A DNA stretch of 64,000 nucleotides from Phycisphaerales bacterium (GTDB lineage Bacteria; Planctomycetota; Phycisphaerae; Phycisphaerales; SM1A02), in assembly GCA_029242715.1 (NCBI GenBank), contig JAQWTL010000012.1:1-64000 (forward strand), written 5' to 3'. A program made the position numbers and the translations under genes. This document shows positions 1 through 8,985 of the stretch, piece after piece. The notes under the pieces were generated by a model. The model had not been told where the DNA came from. It searched no databases and saw nothing but the letters and a program-made list of their open reading frames with translations. Within the stretch, counting starts at the first letter, position 1, and each line of letters begins with the position of its first letter.

Positions 1-48
1 CCGTCAAGAGACGGGGTTGTGCGACACGATGCAAGACCGTGCTTCAAA

Positions 49-119
49 GCGGGTGAGGCGATTCGAACGCCCGACATTCACGTTGGCAACGTGACGCTCT
101 ACCACTGAGCTACACCCGC
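49..119 (-). tRNA. tRNA-Gly (GCC)
   Basis: The reverse strand folds into a 71-nt cloverleaf: a perfect 7-bp acceptor stem GCGGGTG/CACCCGC, a D-arm GCTC/GAGC, an anticodon stem TCACG/CGTGA around the loop TTGCCAA (anticodon GCC), and a T-arm with loop TTCGAAT. The 3' CCA is not encoded; the next bases are TTT. A short inverted repeat CCGTC-AAGA-GACGG at 1-14 lies downstream of the tRNA on its strand but has no T-run, so it is not a convincing terminator. Confidence 0.96.
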
Positions 120-265
120 GAGGTATTCACTTGTCGCCAGGTCGCCCGTTGGCTCACTGGGAAGTCCGACAGTTTAGCACAACCCATGGGGAGGCTGGCA
201 AGACAGGTCGGACGGAGCATTATGGCCGCTCTGACAGGTCAGGCAAGCCCCAGCGTGCCAAAAGA

Positions 266-829
266 TCACTTGTCGAGGTCTTCAGCCAGTTTCTTGAGCT
301 CCAAGAGCCGCTTGGCCGAGAAGCCCTGGTCCCAGAACCAGCGGACCACGCCGTCTGCGTCCAATAATAGAAGTCGCCCATTTCGAGGGTTCTCATTGCC
401 TGTGAACTTGGCGACCGGCGTCGCTTGCTTGGCGTAGAGAGTGACAACGGCGGCCCAATCCTCAGCAGGGATGCCGTTGCGCATGCCATTGTCGATCACC
501 CCCTTGAACATGGAAGGGAACATCCCGGGAATGGTGGGGACCTCCACGACCTGGGCCGGAAACTCGACCTGCGTGAGCCCGATGGCCCAGCGGTCCAGAT
601 CAAACTGGGTCTCCTGCACATAACCAACCATGTAGAGGGCTGGCTTGCCAAGGTAGGCCTTGGGAAGTTCGATTGGTTCCTTCTTGAGATTCTCACCACG
701 AGCCGTGGGGAAGGTCTCGCCGATTGGATTCTGGTTCGGGTACTTGGCCATGCAGCCTCCATTTGAAAGGATGGCGCCGATCACGACCAGGATCAGCAGT
801 ACAAGAAATGGACGGAATCGTTGAGGCAT
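266..829 (-). CDS. ATP10-like thioredoxin-fold lipoprotein
   Basis: Predicted envelope protein of 187 aa. An N-terminal hydrophobic stretch (about residues 6-20) ends in SNGGC, an imperfect lipobox, so lipidation is likely but not certain. The body follows the ATP10/thioredoxin-like pattern: a GETFP start, QFDLDRW in the middle, a segment with NGMRNGIP, and a LLLLDADGVVRWF strand near the end. ATP10 is known in mitochondria as an ATP synthase assembly factor; the role of bacterial members is not settled. Of three in-frame ATG codons (853, 841, 829) the last has GGAG about seven bases upstream and puts the signal directly after Met, so it was chosen. The gene lies alone between tRNA-Gly and a divergent SRPBCC gene. 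Confidence 0.7.
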   Translation of the reverse strand: MPQRFRPFLVLLILVVIGAILSNGGCMAKYPNQNPIGETFPTARGENLKKEPIELPKAYLGKPALYMVGYVQETQFDLDRWAIGLTQVEFPAQVVEVPTIPGMFPSMFKGVIDNGMRNGIPAEDWAAVVTLYAKQATPVAKFTGNENPRNGRLLLLDADGVVRWFWDQGFSAKRLLELKKLAEDLDK

Positions 830-901
830 GCCAGTCTCCATGTGATATTCCAATTGAAGATGGCAGCATAACGCGCCTGTAGTGGCCTATCCTGCTGGAC
901 C

Positions 902-1411
902 ATGTCTCAACCAATTCCTGAACTCGCCCCAGGTGTACCAGAGTTGCCTCCAACAATCTCAAAGTCGGGCGGAGAATACGTCCTCATCTGTCGATCGAGA
1001 ATGCCCCGTCCACGAAGTGAAATCTTTCCTTTCTTTGCCAATGCCAGAAATCTTCAAAAGTTGACCCCGAAGAACGTGCAGTTTCAGATTCTGACTGAGG
1101 GCGAGATCGAGATGAAAGCAGGCGCCTTGATTGACTATCGAATCAAGATCCGTGGCATACCGATCAAATGGCGTACAGAAATCACTGCCTGGGAACCACC
1201 AGATCGATTTGCCGATGTCCAGCTCAAGGGGCCCTATCGACAGTGGATTCATGAACATGTGTTTGTAGATGAAGGTCCAACAACACTTGTCCAGGATCGT
1301 GTTCGCTACAAGGTACTTGGTGGGGCATTCATTCACTGGTTAGCTGTCAAGCGCGATGTCATGAAGATCTTCACCTATCGCGATAAAATGATGTCGCAAA
1401 TCTTTCCCTAG
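902..1411 (+). CDS. SRPBCC-family (polyketide cyclase/START-like) protein
   Basis: A 169-aa cytoplasmic protein without a signal peptide. Residues from about 40 to the end match the ligand-binding SRPBCC fold of stress-type cyclase/dehydrase proteins: FFANARNLQKLTP near the start of the domain, IDYRIKIRGIPIKWRTEI strands, then a GPYRQWIHEHVF strand. Such proteins bind small hydrophobic ligands; nothing here identifies the ligand. The next gene starts 14 bp downstream on the same strand and encodes a small membrane protein, so the two probably form one operon. Confidence 0.75.
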   Translation: MSQPIPELAPGVPELPPTISKSGGEYVLICRSRMPRPRSEIFPFFANARNLQKLTPKNVQFQILTEGEIEMKAGALIDYRIKIRGIPIKWRTEITAWEPPDRFADVQLKGPYRQWIHEHVFVDEGPTTLVQDRVRYKVLGGAFIHWLAVKRDVMKIFTYRDKMMSQIFP

Positions 1412-1425
1412 ATCTCTACAGACGC

Positions 1426-1878
1426 ATGAATACACAATTACAACTTGAGATCGTTCTCATTGCACAGGCCGTTTCTACCTTCGGCATGCTGGGCGTGATC
1501 TGGTTGGTTCAGATTGGGACCTATCCATTACTGGTCCACGTGCCAGCCGACAACTTCGTGAAGTACCAGTCGGCTCATATGTACAGGATCACCTTTGTGG
1601 TCGGGCCGCTCATGCTTGTCGAGGCAGGAACGGCCGCATGGTTGCTGTTCCTTCCCCTCAATGAATGCGGTACCAACCTTGCCTGGATCGGTATGGGTCT
1701 GGTTTTCCTGCTGTGGATCTCAACACTGATCCTGCAGGTTCCCTGTCATTGGAAGCTTGAAAAGGGGCGGGATGACAAGGCGATCAGCAGACTCGTCGCG
1801 ACCAACTGGGTCCGGACCCTCGGCTGGACGGCCCGTGCGGTGGTAGTAGGGTGGCTGCTGGTGAATTCCATTCAATAA
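1426..1878 (+). CDS. Four-helix integral membrane protein
   Basis: A 150-aa protein with four predicted transmembrane helices (about residues 8-30, 52-75, 83-103 and 128-148). A polar loop with KLEKGRDDKAISRLVATNW precedes the last helix, a layout seen in small DUF1772-like membrane proteins. Function unknown. It follows the SRPBCC gene after 14 bp and is probably co-transcribed with it. Confidence 0.7.
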   Translation: MNTQLQLEIVLIAQAVSTFGMLGVIWLVQIGTYPLLVHVPADNFVKYQSAHMYRITFVVGPLMLVEAGTAAWLLFLPLNECGTNLAWIGMGLVFLLWISTLILQVPCHWKLEKGRDDKAISRLVATNWVRTLGWTARAVVVGWLLVNSIQ

Positions 1879-1949
1879 ACTCTGGCATCAGCTTCCCTTG
1901 TGGTTCATGATGACAGGACTGGCGAGGGGAAACGCACAAGCGTCTCTTG

Positions 1950-2354
1950 ATGAAAATTGCCTTGGCAAACATTGTGGCGGTAGGTGTGTGCTTGTCAGAG
2001 TTCATTCTCAAGGCCGACGCACCGCTGTGGTGGTTTGGCCGTCGCTCCGGCGCTCAATACCTCGGCGAGCCCGATCCTGATCTGGGACAGGTGTCCTGGT
2101 GCGATTCGTGCTGGGGTGATCTTGATATGAGCGGTGCCGTTGACACCGGAGATCTCATGATGGTGCTCGATGCCTGGGGTTCCCGAAATCCCTGTATGGA
2201 CCTGGCGGCTGACTATGGTGACCCTGCGTGTTCATCAACAGAACAGATGCAACCAGTTGACGTCATGGACCTCTTGTGGATTCTCCAAATGTGGGGGCCA
2301 TGTGCGGGTTGGCCAGAAAGCCTGCAATCACTTCGACCGGCTGACTGCCAGTAG
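1950..2354 (+). CDS. Small secreted dockerin-like protein
   Basis: About 134 aa with a short hydrophobic N-terminus (KIALANIVAVGVCLSEFIL) that may act as a signal peptide. Almost all the rest is one dockerin-type dyad. The first EF-hand-like repeat is WGDLDMSGAVDTGDLMMVLD. The second is degenerate and carries an insertion (AADYGDPACSSTEQMQ) before VDVMDLLWILQMWGPC. Cysteines border the dyad as in the planctomycetal GC-type dockerin. There is no catalytic domain, so this may be a free dockerin, an adaptor or a gene remnant. The ATG at 1950 was preferred over the TTG at 1947. Confidence 0.55.
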   Translation: MKIALANIVAVGVCLSEFILKADAPLWWFGRRSGAQYLGEPDPDLGQVSWCDSCWGDLDMSGAVDTGDLMMVLDAWGSRNPCMDLAADYGDPACSSTEQMQPVDVMDLLWILQMWGPCAGWPESLQSLRPADCQ

Positions 2355-2674
2355 GCAACATTTCTTATCTGGTTGTTGATATGACCATGCCATTTGGCAT
2401 GTGGCGATGTGAACTTGTGAGCCGGTTCGCATTGAATTTCAGGAACTTCCGAATATCTGGGCGTGCTTTCAAGCACTTCGGTTATCAAGTGGTTGTAAGG
2501 GACTCTGGAGGAGAGAGTGTGATTGGAGGCCCGGTCGGTAACGACCGGGCCTTCGGCTCGTTTTGAAGCCTTGCCGCATCGCACCGGCAGTGCGATGCGG
2601 GCGCCTCCGAATCGCTCCGCCAAGTGCCTATCGGAATTCGACACACTGGAGGTGTCTTTCGTGCAGGTCAGGGC
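2355..2674. other. Non-coding stretch rich in perfect hairpins
   Basis: This 320-bp gap between two convergent genes has no convincing ORF but holds four exact inverted repeats: ATGCCA-TT-TGGCAT (2387-2400), GTGCTT-TC-AAGCAC (2463-2476), GGCCCGGTCG-GTAA-CGACCGGGCC (2528-2551) and CCGCATCGCAC-CGGCA-GTGCGATGCGG (2574-2600). The third may be a terminator. The rest could be a structured RNA or simple 3' UTR structure. Confidence 0.6.
2528..2564 (+). terminator. Possible intrinsic terminator
   Basis: A perfect 10-bp GC-rich stem with a GTAA tetraloop (2528-2551) is followed by TTCGGCTCGTTTT. The T-tract is displaced by nine bases, which weakens the case. It lies about 170 bp downstream of the small dockerin gene. 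Confidence 0.4.
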
Positions 2675-4963
2675 TTACCAGACAGGGGCCCAGTGAAGGC
2701 CGGTGAGATCGGCCTGTGAACTGGAGAATCCCAGGTCAGTGAGGCCGTCAGCCCAGAGGTGTGCCCAGCCAACTGGAACAGCAGGTAGGTAGGGGAACCA
2801 CATCATTTCGATGATGTCCTCATTGGTTGCCGTGATATCCGAAATTGTGCTGTTGCCTGTTGTGGACAGGAAGAAGTCGGTGAAGTCAGGCCACTGCTGC
2901 TGAATCGTCAAGGCATCAATATCTTCACTTGCTCCATCAAGTCCGGAATAGGCGGAGTCGAACAGGTACTCCCAGGTGCCGCTGGTGTCCTCGCCCAATT
3001 GAGTGGGGATGAATCGCACGACTGATTCATCTTCGATTTGTCCCAGGTCCGGGTGGGTGAATCGGCCCGCGAAGGACAGTAGCAGGGCACCATCTTCTTC
3101 GATTGCCAGTGCATCAATGTCGCCAGCGCTTCCACTTGGGATGCCCACATCGCTGCCGTCAAAGTACAGTCGCCAATCCCCAGTGGTGTTGAATCCAAAC
3201 GCAGTGCCGGTGAAGGCCAGCAGATCCTCACCGTTGTAGGCCTGGGCTGATTCGTTGATATCAGTAGGGGTAGTCGTTCCGGATCCCTTCAGGCTGATGA
3301 TGAACTCATCGCGGTCAAGCCTGGCAACGGCATCAATCGTGTCGTTCTGGAGCATGTACCAACCTCTGAAGTATGGATATGACTGACCTGTCGACTGGTC
3401 ATAGGCGTAGACAGAGTGCTTGTCGGTGGGCGTGTCGAGCCCGGGTGCTTCGAAGTTACCAGTCGCGGTGTAGAGCATGATCCCAGTGTCATCGCCCGGA
3501 TAGAAGATGTCCCTGAGGTTGCCACCCAGATCAACTGTATAGGGCGGGGGAGGCTGGGACTTGACGTAGGTGCAGTCCTGGAAGGAGACGGTGGGCCGAT
3601 CGTACCCGCCATAATCAGAGGAATAGGCCGTGCGAGTGCTGCTCGCACCGCTGTCGTTGTATTCAAAGCAGCAGTCCTTGAGCGCCAGCGGTCCACCAAA
3701 CTTCATCGCTGCGATACCACCTCCGTAATCTTCGGCTTCGTTGCGTTTGAATACGCAATCATAGAATCGCACGGGGTCATCGCCAGTGATCTGTCTTGTT
3801 GAAACACCTCCACCATTGAGGGCGGTGTTTCCTTCGAAGCGACAGTCAAGGATGATGCTGCCACCAGCCCCGGAACGCAGGTTGAGGCCACCGCCTTCGC
3901 TTTCGATCTTGTTATTGATGAAATCGCAGCCCCAGAAGACCGAGAATCCTGTAGTCGTGGCGCCGCCGCCATATTGAAAATGGTTGCAGTCGGAAATGGT
4001 GCAAGCCGCGACGATGCCTCCACTCTTGAGTTCAATTCCGCCGCCATATTCGCCGTTCTCCGGACCTGTAAAGGTTGAATTGGTGATGATCACCGGGCTA
4101 TAAGAGAGCACACTGCGGCTGCGGCTGGATGAGGTCTTGGGCCGTTCAAAGCGGCAGTTGTTGATCACCACGGAATCACCCTTTGGGGTCGAGCTGATAT
4201 TGATACCCCCGCCAGTCTCGATGAAATCACAATTCTCTACACGCCCAGAGGTCATGATAATCGGCAGACTGGCTTCAACTGGCCCATCGGCACGATCGAA
4301 TATCGTGTTCGAAATGATCGCCTTGCCGCCAGAGGCGGAGATCCCAGCGCCACGACGGGATGGGTCGGTGATCTGGTTGTAGTCAATGAAGTTGCAACGA
4401 TCAACATTCAACATGCAGTTGGTACAGTTGATGATCTCGCCCCAGTGGAGACTGTTGGAAATGGCGAAGGTGCGCGTAACCGAGAGCGTGCTGTCAATAG
4501 CCGTGATTCCATCCTCTTGAAGGCTTTGGAGTCCCATGAACACACACTGGTCGACGAGGACATTGGACTGATTGATCGAGATCACGCCACCGGTATCCGG
4601 ACCATTGCCTGTGAACCAGAGGTTTTGAATCGACGTGCCCTTGGAGGGCGCATCACGGATCGTGATGATGTAATCGAAGCGTTCCTTGCCATCAGTTCCC
4701 AGAACTGTCCAGCCATCGGTTTCTCCCCTGATCTTGAGTCGTTTTCCATCGAGGTCGAAGGGCAGGTAGTCCAGTCCGTAGAGCCAGTAACCGCTTGAGA
4801 GTTCAATCGTGTCGCCGTCCTGGGCGAGATCAATGGCATCCTGAATTTGCGTGGCAGGCCCGCCGTCGGGTTGCAGATAATGGATGTCTGCATTGGACGG
4901 GGAACAGCAGAGCAGCAGCGTCGCTACTGCGCCGAGGATCAGGTCTTTGGAGTTGTACGTCAT
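2675..4963 (-). CDS. Secreted right-handed beta-helix repeat protein
   Basis: A 762-aa protein with a signal peptide (hydrophobic LILGAVATLLLCC, probable cleavage after SNA near residue 25). Residues 30-470 form a pectate-lyase-like parallel beta-helix: the start AIDLAQDGDTIEL is the classic first rung, followed by repeated rungs such as NCDFIETGGGI, DCRFEGNTALNGGG and DCVFKRNEAEDYGGG. Many polysaccharide lyases and adhesins share this fold, and no catalytic residues can be assigned. The C-terminal 290 residues hold two or more copies of a GDWRLYFDGSDVGI...DIDALAI module found in other secreted proteins. No dockerin is present. Likely extracellular or surface-bound; substrate unknown. The ATG start has AAGGCGGA upstream. 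Confidence 0.75.
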   Translation of the reverse strand: MTYNSKDLILGAVATLLLCCSPSNADIHYLQPDGGPATQIQDAIDLAQDGDTIELSSGYWLYGLDYLPFDLDGKRLKIRGETDGWTVLGTDGKERFDYIITIRDAPSKGTSIQNLWFTGNGPDTGGVISINQSNVLVDQCVFMGLQSLQEDGITAIDSTLSVTRTFAISNSLHWGEIINCTNCMLNVDRCNFIDYNQITDPSRRGAGISASGGKAIISNTIFDRADGPVEASLPIIMTSGRVENCDFIETGGGINISSTPKGDSVVINNCRFERPKTSSSRSRSVLSYSPVIITNSTFTGPENGEYGGGIELKSGGIVAACTISDCNHFQYGGGATTTGFSVFWGCDFINNKIESEGGGLNLRSGAGGSIILDCRFEGNTALNGGGVSTRQITGDDPVRFYDCVFKRNEAEDYGGGIAAMKFGGPLALKDCCFEYNDSGASSTRTAYSSDYGGYDRPTVSFQDCTYVKSQPPPPYTVDLGGNLRDIFYPGDDTGIMLYTATGNFEAPGLDTPTDKHSVYAYDQSTGQSYPYFRGWYMLQNDTIDAVARLDRDEFIISLKGSGTTTPTDINESAQAYNGEDLLAFTGTAFGFNTTGDWRLYFDGSDVGIPSGSAGDIDALAIEEDGALLLSFAGRFTHPDLGQIEDESVVRFIPTQLGEDTSGTWEYLFDSAYSGLDGASEDIDALTIQQQWPDFTDFFLSTTGNSTISDITATNEDIIEMMWFPYLPAVPVGWAHLWADGLTDLGFSSSQADLTGLHWAPVW

Positions 4964-5198
4964 GTGTCCGCCTTGGGTAGGGTTGTCTCCCCCCTCCCAC
5001 CCGAATTCGGCAGGTGTTTCCTACGTGAATTGGAACCACCGTTTCGTACAACCAGTATGGCGGAGCGAACACTTGTGATGTTGTTAATAAATCTCATTCA
5101 TAGAATTTAACGAGAGTCGCATGCATCACAGTTTGAATTGACTTGCGGAGATTTCGCTTCGATCTAATAGTGCTTGGAACTTCTATTGTCTTTGACAA

Positions 5199-5669
5199 TC
5201 AGGCCTCAGAAGGGGAGTGGCCTTGGAACATCGTTGTCAGTTTGAGCAAGCCCAGAGTTGCTGGGAAGAGCACAAACGATGTTCCAAGTGCACGGATCGG
5301 GACATAGATACCCACCTTGAACCAGATTGCCTGGATGCAGACAAATGTGGAGAGCAGGATCAGTGACAAGGCGAATACGTAGGCCAGCTGAGTAGTTCGC
5401 CGGTTACAAGTCGAGGTGCACATGTAGGTAACAAGAAGACCCATGGATGCTCCGAAGAGAAATGTTGTCGTCGTACCCATGGCCTGAAGTGCTACGCCCG
5501 ATTGCCATCCAGCCCATATGAGGGTGAGGGAGGCGATAGTTCCTGCCAGCAGGCTGCAGAGCGCAATCACAAGGAAAAATCTCCACGAGACGCTGATCCA
5601 GCCAGATGCCGGTTTCATTTTCACTGGTTTCAGGGCTTTGGAGAAGGCGGGTGCGGTGGAGGTATGCAT
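5199..5669 (-). CDS. Hypothetical four-helix membrane protein
   Basis: A 156-aa protein with four hydrophobic segments (about residues 27-48, 55-76, 86-107 and 116-137) after a basic N-terminus. No family recognised. The longer in-frame start at 5777 would overlap the neighbouring MFS gene, so the ATG at 5669 is preferred. A short inverted repeat ATTGTC-TTT-GACAAT (5185-5199) sits at the stop codon but lacks a clear T-run on the minus strand. It lies 76 bp downstream of the MFS gene and may share its transcript. Confidence 0.55.
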   Translation of the reverse strand: MHTSTAPAFSKALKPVKMKPASGWISVSWRFFLVIALCSLLAGTIASLTLIWAGWQSGVALQAMGTTTTFLFGASMGLLVTYMCTSTCNRRTTQLAYVFALSLILLSTFVCIQAIWFKVGIYVPIRALGTSFVLFPATLGLLKLTTMFQGHSPSEA

Positions 5670-5745
5670 GCCAAGGAAAGGTCTCAAAGGACCTGCATAG
5701 GCGCGATCATTTGAAAAAAGGTAGAAACAAATGACTTGAGACAGA

Positions 5746-7026
5746 TCAATCCTGTGGTTCGGGATCGAGGTTCTCATTGTCCGGGGTTACGGCATTGTCC
5801 CAGCCCGGTCTGGTCTCGTGCATCTTCAGAGCTGCAAGTGTCGCCAGGAACATCACAAGAAGGAAGATCACCAGTGTCTTCTGATAGCTCTCCAGTGTTG
5901 CCGTGTGATCTTCGGAAATGAAGAGCCCGGGTACGAACTGGAAGATCGCGCCTGACATGATTCCTGCGGCATTGACGATGCCGATGGCGGCACCTGAATA
6001 GCCCCGAGGAAGAGATTCGCAGACTGCAGGGAAGACAAGTACGGAGACGCCCAGCAACAGGCCATTGATGAAGAGCTGTGTCATGGCGGCAAAGTATGTT
6101 GTTGCAGGAGTAAACAGGACAAAGGCCACTGCGATGGTCCCTCCAATGCTGCCAAGCACCAGAAGAGGTTTGCGTCGACCCCACCAGTCCGCGATAAAGC
6201 CGCTGATCACGGCACCAAGCCCCATGCCGATGAAAAGCCAGCTGTTGAGCATCAGCGAGTCGTTCTTGGTGAAGCCGAAGGCCTGCTGCAATGGGACATC
6301 CCAGAATCCATAGAACCCGAAGACGTTCGCGCATATCCCCGCGTAGAAAATCATGCCCAACCAGACTTGGCGAGTTCCAATCAGATCAAGGAATGATTTT
6401 TTCAGGCTGATCTTTCCGATCATTGAAGGTTCCACATTTTCATGTGGCGCCGATCGGATGAACAACACGATCAACAGGGCAATCACTCCGCCAGCAGCGG
6501 CCATCCACTGAACGATGCCCTGCCAACTCATGATGTCCACGAGCTGGGCCAGTCCGGCATTGCCCAGGACTGCGCCGCCTGAAAACAGCATGTCGATAAG
6601 GCCCATCGCAATTGCGAATTGGCTTGGGCGTATCCACCGTCTCGCAATCAGTCCGGCGCCTGGAAAGGCAAAGCCTGCAGTAGCGCCCATGAATGCTCGT
6701 GAGGCAAGCAGTTCCCAGTAGTTGGTCGAGAAGCTGAAGCAAAGCGTCGCGGCGGCACATAACAAGGCTGCAAGAAACAGGATCCACTGAACTTTTCCAC
6801 GATCCAGGATCAGGCCTGCAGGCAACTGGATCAGGGCATAGGTAAACAGAAATGAGGCAGCCAGCAGTCCTGATGCTGCGGTGGACATGCCCACGGTTTC
6901 AATGATCTTGTCATCAAGAGCGGCATAGCTTGTCTGCAAGGCCAACTGGTAGATGACGAACGCCGTGGCGATGAACCAGAGGATCCAGCCGCGGATGATC
7001 GGGGGGTTGGCAGGTGTTGTTGGCAC
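5746..7026 (-). CDS. Major facilitator superfamily transporter
   Basis: A 426-aa integral inner-membrane protein with about 12 hydrophobic helices. The first half contains an MFS motif-A-like loop (LIQLPAGLILDRGKVQW, near residue 75) and a helix 4-5 region with SRAFMGATAGFAFPGAGLIARRW. A cytoplasmic loop rich in charged residues follows helix 6, and a second motif A (SGFIADWWGRRKPLLVLG) starts the second half, as expected for a secondary transporter. The substrate cannot be deduced. The start is GTG at 7026 with AGGA about 12 bases upstream. Confidence 0.88.
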   Translation of the reverse strand: MPTTPANPPIIRGWILWFIATAFVIYQLALQTSYAALDDKIIETVGMSTAASGLLAASFLFTYALIQLPAGLILDRGKVQWILFLAALLCAAATLCFSFSTNYWELLASRAFMGATAGFAFPGAGLIARRWIRPSQFAIAMGLIDMLFSGGAVLGNAGLAQLVDIMSWQGIVQWMAAAGGVIALLIVLFIRSAPHENVEPSMIGKISLKKSFLDLIGTRQVWLGMIFYAGICANVFGFYGFWDVPLQQAFGFTKNDSLMLNSWLFIGMGLGAVISGFIADWWGRRKPLLVLGSIGGTIAVAFVLFTPATTYFAAMTQLFINGLLLGVSVLVFPAVCESLPRGYSGAAIGIVNAAGIMSGAIFQFVPGLFISEDHTATLESYQKTLVIFLLVMFLATLAALKMHETRPGWDNAVTPDNENLDPEPQD

Positions 7027-7370
7027 GTTTTCGTGGTCCTGCTGGAAGGCTGATTAAGGCTATCGATCACTGTCCAGTCAGGAAGAAATCGGATCGGTTC
7101 GAACGGAGCCCATCATCCTCTTTATCGGCTCATGCATCCTGAACCAGGCACTTCAATATTCAGTCAATGATCGGCTTTCAAGAGGCGGTTTTTTCAACTT
7201 GTTCGACGGATTCAGCCTTGGAAGCGGTCTAATCACCTTCTGATCGTCACTTTAAATTTGGGCGCGGCTGATTGAGCCGTATTATGACTTGGTGAAGAGT
7301 GATTGTGCCCGCCACTTTCTGGTGCAGGCATGGGTAATGAACTGGCCATGTGTAGAGAGAAGAACCAGAT
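7027..7370. other. 344-bp intergenic region between divergent genes
   Basis: It should hold the promoters of the MFS gene (minus strand) and the arylsulfotransferase-like gene (plus strand). A short repeat CGGCT-GATTG-AGCCG (7265-7279) is followed by TATTAT, which could be a -10 element, but no matching -35 box is evident. No ORF or RNA gene is recognised. Confidence 0.5.
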
Positions 7371-8954
7371 ATGAAGAGCAGGCTGGACCGATGGCGGGGA
7401 GATATCGCCACGTTGATAGTGGCAGTAGTGGTGTTGTTGTCACCTGATGCGATGACGGCTGCCATGGCTGACGTGCAACCTGCCAATGACGCTCTGCTCA
7501 GTGGGACTGAGGTTCGGCTCGCCTGGAATGGCGAGATCGAAGCCGCTGTTTATCAGGTTCAGCTGACACGAGATGATGGAACTGCGGATCCCTTTCTGGA
7601 TGCGTTCTTGAATGAAGAGACAACGGCTGAGCAACTCGTTGTCAAGGAAGGGCTGGAATTCGGAAATCCATATCTCTGGCGAGTCAGGGCAATTGTTGAT
7701 GGGATTCCAGAAGAGTGGGCTTTTACTTCAGGCTTTGGTATTCGTTCAATCCCCTTTGGCTTCCTCCTGCAGGTCGAGACATTCAGCGATGGCCAGTCGC
7801 TGCAGCCGGGATTGACAATCTTCAATCATTGCGAATCCATTGTTGGTTTTGATCTAGAAGGGGAACTGGTTCTTCTACTGGATACTCCAACTCGCGTTTC
7901 GGATTGCCGGGTCATCGATGGCGGAAACTTCATGTATGTTGGTGGGGGTCGCGCATGGATCCTGGATCTGGAAGGGGATGTCGTCTGGGCGAGTCCAGAC
8001 AGCGATGACCTCAAAGTGCATCACTCCGCCTCAATGATGCCTTCTGGCAATGTGCTGCTCGTAGTGCGTGAATACCGTGATATTGATCAGGACGGTGTTG
8101 TCCGCAACTGGCAAGGTGATCGTATCGTTGAGATGGACCCGACGACGAATGAGATTGTCTGGGAGTGGTCCACCTTCGAGAACTTTACGACTCAAGATTA
8201 TGATGTCTATCAAACCAATTACTGGAATGATTGGACGCATATCAATGATGCTCATTACGTCGAGGCCGACAACAGCATCTACCTTTCTGTCAGGCATCTG
8301 AGTCGAATTACGCGAATCGATTATGACACTCGTCAGATCATCTACAACATGGGCATGGACATGCAATCAGGTGATGTGGACTTTGGAGATGATCTTTTTT
8401 CCTATCAGCATTCGCCTCAGTTGCTCCCCAATGGCAACATGATTCTCTTTGATAATGGCAACCGGAGAGGCGGTGAGCCGGTTGTTGGCCAGAATGGCAC
8501 AACCTATGCCTTGGAAATGGCTTTTACAGGATCGCCCCCAACCAACGCTGAAATCGTCTGGAGTTGGGAAGTGCCTACATACTGCCCATCAACAGGTGAC
8601 GCCAATCGTCTTGAGAATGGCAACACTCTGGTAACCGCTACGCAGCTCAGTGGCATCTACGAGGTATCCGAGGATGGGCAAATTGCATGGCAGTTGTCGA
8701 TTCTTGCCAACGAGGCTTGTCCAGGCCTGAGGCCGGGTTATCGAGCCACACGTGTTTCAGGATTGTTTCTCGAAGAAGTCGAGGTGCCATGCCCCGGAGA
8801 CCTGGATGGAGATGGCCAGGTTGCCGTGGACGATATTCTTGCTCTGCTTTCACAGTGGGGTGGTCAGGGCGAGGCAGATCTGGATGGTAACGGTGAGGTC
8901 GAGGTCAATGACGTCCTGATCATGCTCCAGGTGTGGGGTCCTTGTAGCTCGTGA
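7371..8954 (+). CDS. Arylsulfotransferase-like protein with C-terminal GC-type dockerin
   Basis: A 527-aa exported protein with a signal-like N-terminus (hydrophobic LIVAVVVLLSP, residues 16-26). Residues 35-120 resemble an FN3-type module. Residues 150-460 match the beta-propeller of the arylsulfotransferase (ASST) family: WILDLEGDVVW, a His-His pair at 217-218 followed by PSGNVLL, WTHINDAHYV (His290), SRITRIDYDT, and SYQHSPQLLPNGN (His347) running into LFDNGN. ASSTs transfer sulfate between phenolic groups through a catalytic His, but which His would act here is inferred only. From Cys474 a complete dockerin dyad follows (DLDGDGQVAVDDILALLSQW, then DLDGNGEVEVNDVLIMLQVW), ending GPCSS. mutY starts 32 bp downstream. 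Confidence 0.75.
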   Translation: MKSRLDRWRGDIATLIVAVVVLLSPDAMTAAMADVQPANDALLSGTEVRLAWNGEIEAAVYQVQLTRDDGTADPFLDAFLNEETTAEQLVVKEGLEFGNPYLWRVRAIVDGIPEEWAFTSGFGIRSIPFGFLLQVETFSDGQSLQPGLTIFNHCESIVGFDLEGELVLLLDTPTRVSDCRVIDGGNFMYVGGGRAWILDLEGDVVWASPDSDDLKVHHSASMMPSGNVLLVVREYRDIDQDGVVRNWQGDRIVEMDPTTNEIVWEWSTFENFTTQDYDVYQTNYWNDWTHINDAHYVEADNSIYLSVRHLSRITRIDYDTRQIIYNMGMDMQSGDVDFGDDLFSYQHSPQLLPNGNMILFDNGNRRGGEPVVGQNGTTYALEMAFTGSPPTNAEIVWSWEVPTYCPSTGDANRLENGNTLVTATQLSGIYEVSEDGQIAWQLSILANEACPGLRPGYRATRVSGLFLEEVEVPCPGDLDGDGQVAVDDILALLSQWGGQGEADLDGNGEVEVNDVLIMLQVWGPCSS

Positions 8955-8964
8955 ATCACTGCTC

Positions 8965-8983
8965 CGCGCGTTAGGATCGCGCG
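8965..8983 (+). promoter_or_regulatory. Hairpin enclosing the mutY ribosome-binding site
   Basis: Stem CGCGCG (8965-8970) pairs with CGCGCG (8978-8983). The loop TTAGGAT contains AGGA, nine bases before the mutY ATG at 8986. The stem also absorbs the first base of an alternative GTG start at 8983. Such a structure could limit translation of mutY. Confidence 0.45.
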
Positions 8984-8985
8984 TG

